A DNA stretch of 19,943 bases from JAYZAP01 sp964645285 (lineage in GTDB: Bacteria; Pseudomonadota; Alphaproteobacteria; JAAXGF01). Within the stretch, counting starts at the first letter, position 1, and each line of letters begins with the position of its first letter. The DNA is taken from assembly GCA_964645285.1 (NCBI GenBank), contig CAZYDR010000069.1, forward strand, positions 1 through 19,943. The letters run 5' to 3'. A program made the position numbers and the translations under genes. The notes under the pieces were generated by a model. The model was not told where the DNA came from and did not search any database. It was given only the letters and a program-made list of their open reading frames with translations. Of the stretch, positions 16,511-19,943 are shown in pieces.

Positions 16511-16561
16511 TTAGACCAAGCCCGGCGATGCGGCAACGCCCCCGAACCTCCTTGATTTCAT
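16511..16561 (-). CDS. Possible 16-residue upstream peptide ORF
   Basis: Upstream of the DUF6489 gene, a very strong AAGGAGG lies 5 bases before an ATG (16561-16559) that opens a 16-codon frame, MKSRRFGGVAASPGLV, ending in TAA. A second AAGGAGG lies just inside this ORF. The frame ends about 50 bases before the DUF6489 start and could be a leader peptide or mark a stray ribosome site. No homology is recognisable. Near its end, the repeated GGTCTAACGT / GGCCTAACTT motif may be part of a promoter for the downstream gene. Confidence 0.25.
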   Translation of the reverse strand: MKSRRFGGVAASPGLV

Positions 16562-16594
16562 TCTGGCCTCCTTGGTCGCGAACGTCGGTACATC

Positions 16595-18463
<1,869 letters not shown>

Positions 18464-18932
18464 GGTATAAGTGCTGAGGCACAGCCTGCCATTCCAGTCG
18501 TCCGTGAACACTGTTAAAGGGGTTTTCGTCCTAGCGTTCATGACATGAACACAACAATCTGAGGGTAGTGTCCTAATTTTGCGGGCGCTTGATTCGGCCC
18601 TTGTCCCGGAATTCCTGAAGCTGGGTTTCAACCAGATACCGGATCACTTCTGAATGGCTCCCTTGGGCAGGGTAAACCACAGTTTATCGTTTGAACTTCC
18701 AGTCTTTTTCCGAGGCATGGCGAGCGACTATAGTCGAACCGGGTAGAGATACTATTCTATTTCTCGACAGATAAGTATCTCTTAACGAAACAAGAAAAAT
18801 AACCACAATATGTTGTGCGTGAGTGACACGGTGAGACTCCCCGCCGTAGCACCGCCCTCGGGCGGGAGCGCAATGGGGGACCCTAGGGGGCGCCCCCCTC
18901 ACGCAGCATAAGCGTCGGTCCGGGCCAAGAGG
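18464..18932. other. Region without a clear gene, with several inverted repeats
   Basis: This stretch is partly AT-rich (about 18740-18820) and unlike its GC-rich neighbours. It holds GTTCAT-gac-ATGAAC (18536-18550), the perfect palindrome CGACTATAGTCG (18725-18736), AGAGATACT...AGTATCTCT (18745-18753 with 18774-18782), and GC-rich stems near 18852-18865 and 18886-18898. On the minus strand a short frame from ATG 18718 (MPRKKTGSSNDKLWFTLPKG...) stops at 18644; a second frame then reads VIRYLVETQLQEFRDKGRI and ends at 18573, so a small gene broken by a frameshift is possible. I recognise no family. Confidence 0.4.
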
Positions 18933-19627
18933 TGCCGTAAACACTTCTTCAGCCTGATCATAACGACCGCCTTAACCGCGCGGGCCAGGGACTCGTTTCG
19001 ACCTTTCAACCACATCCATGAAGTTCACTTCATCGAGCACACCGCCGAGAATGGCCTGACCGACACTGGCCTGAACGTTCGCACGGCCCGGGACAACAGT
19101 GATGCCACTCGCGAGTTCAAGGCCGCTCTGCTTATTGCCGTTCCGTATTAGCTGACATTGCGAATACGGCATGGCCTCGAACATGTCACGAAGGGACTTG
19201 AAAATGACACGTTGAGTGATTGTTGGTGAACTCGACTGCAACATGAAGATGATCGGGTGTGCGGTGCCAGACCAAACAATACCTGGGCGCTTCGAAAGCA
19301 CGTGAGGAGATAGAGTTGGTATAGGTTTATCACGATTGACAGGGTCGTCTTTCCGGTTCCTGTTGCTCCGCCCAACAGCGCCTCGTGGATCGGAGACCCG
19401 CCAACCAGGACGTCAGGATTCATCGCCCGAAGGTCAGATCTTAGGGTGGGCCATACTTCGACGATGGTGCCGAGAAATTCATCGCTTTCGACAAACTCGT
19501 CGATTGTTACGGGTGTTTTATTGAGCTGACGAACAGCCTGGATCGATGCTTTGTTGTCTTCGTCAATCAGCGCAACGGCAGCGTTCTTCCCACTCGATTT
19601 TCTTTCGCAGCTTTCGGTCGGCGACAT
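18933..19627 (-). pseudogene. Phage terminase large subunit fragment, frameshifted
   Basis: Two overlapping frames together give the N-terminal ATPase part of a phage packaging terminase. The first (to about 19260) reads FVESDEFLGTIVEVWPTLR, then HEALLGGATGTGKTTLSIVI with the Walker A GATGTGKT. After a frameshift at about 19255-19272 the second reads HPIIFMLQSSSPTITQRVIF, SLRDMFEAMPY, then GQAILGGVLDEVNFMDVVER with Walker B. It stops at a TAA (18972-18974), yet the same frame continues GGRYDQAEEVFTA, so that stop looks like a nonsense mutation. The nuclease domain is missing. The packaging motor would cleave and translocate phage DNA; here it is a relic. The exact subfamily is uncertain, and the N-terminus overlaps the IS fragment junction. 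Confidence 0.7.
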
Positions 19628-19634
19628 CAAGGGT

Positions 19635-19800
19635 ACCGTCCACCTTCAGCGCCATCAGACGTTCGGCGGCAAAAGAAATCATCTCGCACAAGAAATCCGC
19701 ATCAGGGGCCTTTTCAATAAACGCTTCAAGTGCGATCCTGTCTTCGGTCATCGTGTCGTCTCCTTCTTCAGGTTGTTGTCTCGATAACCTCAGCCTAACG
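19635..19800 (-). mobile_element. IS256-family transposase 5' fragment and left end
   Basis: On the minus strand an ATG at 19751, preceded by the strong ribosome site AAGAAGGAG, starts MTEDRIALEAFIEKAPDADF, continuing FLCEMISFAAERLMALKVDG. This is the conserved N-terminus of IS256 (mutator-type) transposases (usual form M-EDR-AL--L-EK--DAD--REM--F-AERLM-LEVEG). After about 39 residues the match ends and the catalytic DDE part is absent. The upstream leader to about 19800 is probably the IS end. The fragment joins terminase-like sequence on one side and a broken oxidoreductase on the other. Confidence 0.75.
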
Positions 19801-19802
19801 AA

Positions 19803-19937
19803 GATCGACGCGATGGCATCGCCACCGGCCATGTCAAGATCGAGATCAACCAGACCTATCCCCTGGAAGACGTGATCCAGGCCCACACCGACCTGGAAGC
19901 CCGCAAGACCACAGGCTCCACGGTGCTGCTGCCGTAA
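19803..19937 (+). pseudogene. 3' end of a zinc-type / NADPH quinone oxidoreductase gene
   Basis: A plus-strand frame reads DGIATGHVKIEINQTYPLED, then VIQAHTDLEARKTTGSTVLL, Pro and stop. This is the C-terminal tail of the quinone oxidoreductase (MDR superfamily) family, where INQ-YPL---A-AH--LEARKTTGSTVL-P is conserved. These enzymes reduce quinones with NADPH. The frame has a stop at 19785-19787 just upstream and the gene's 5' part is absent, so it was truncated where the IS256-type end begins (about 19800). Only about 40 residues remain. Confidence 0.7.
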
Positions 19938-19943
19938 CCCGAG

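Overview
The window looks like part of an alphaproteobacterial chromosome, probably Rhodospirillales-like. The evidence is the gene block mnmE-mnmG-rsmG-parA-parB facing holA, lptE and leuS, two perfect copies of the chromosomal parS palindrome, a DUF6489 gene, a DUF3576 lipoprotein gene and generally GC-rich codon use. In such genomes this block lies near the replication origin, but I see no origin or DnaA-box cluster here.

Layout. 1-603 (-): 5' part of a TPR protein gene that runs off the left edge. 604-909: spacer with a perfect 18-bp palindrome, two hairpins and the porin terminator. 910-2031 (-): outer-membrane porin. 2403-2930 (+): DUF3576 lipoprotein. 2979-3582 (+): decayed TPR/aspartyl-hydroxylase-like pseudogene. 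3587-5272 (-): intact TPR protein with a C-terminal 2OG-Fe(II) dioxygenase domain. 5273-5847: no gene I can identify. 5848-8411 (+): leuS, broken by one missing G. 8409-8676: MITE-like element with 33-bp terminal inverted repeats and TA duplications. 8683-10285 (+): lptE and holA. 10346-16462 (-): parB, parA, rsmG, mnmG, mnmE and DUF6489. 16595-18463 (+): DUF255 (YyaL-like) pseudogene. 18464-19937: a mosaic of debris, with a nonsense- and frameshift-damaged phage terminase, an IS256-family transposase N-terminus and the 3' end of a quinone oxidoreductase gene.

How the genes work together. MnmE and MnmG jointly modify the tRNA wobble uridine, and RsmG methylates 16S rRNA. ParA and ParB with the two parS sites form the chromosome segregation system. 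HolA (polymerase III delta), LptE (LPS export) and LeuRS are core functions on the facing strand. The most distinctive things are the non-autonomous element wedged exactly between leuS and lptE, where removing it on paper restores a tightly coupled gene junction, the cluster of three TPR genes separating the DUF3576 gene from leuS, and the number of broken genes (leuS, DUF255, TPR-hydroxylase, terminase). I found no clearly new multi-gene system.
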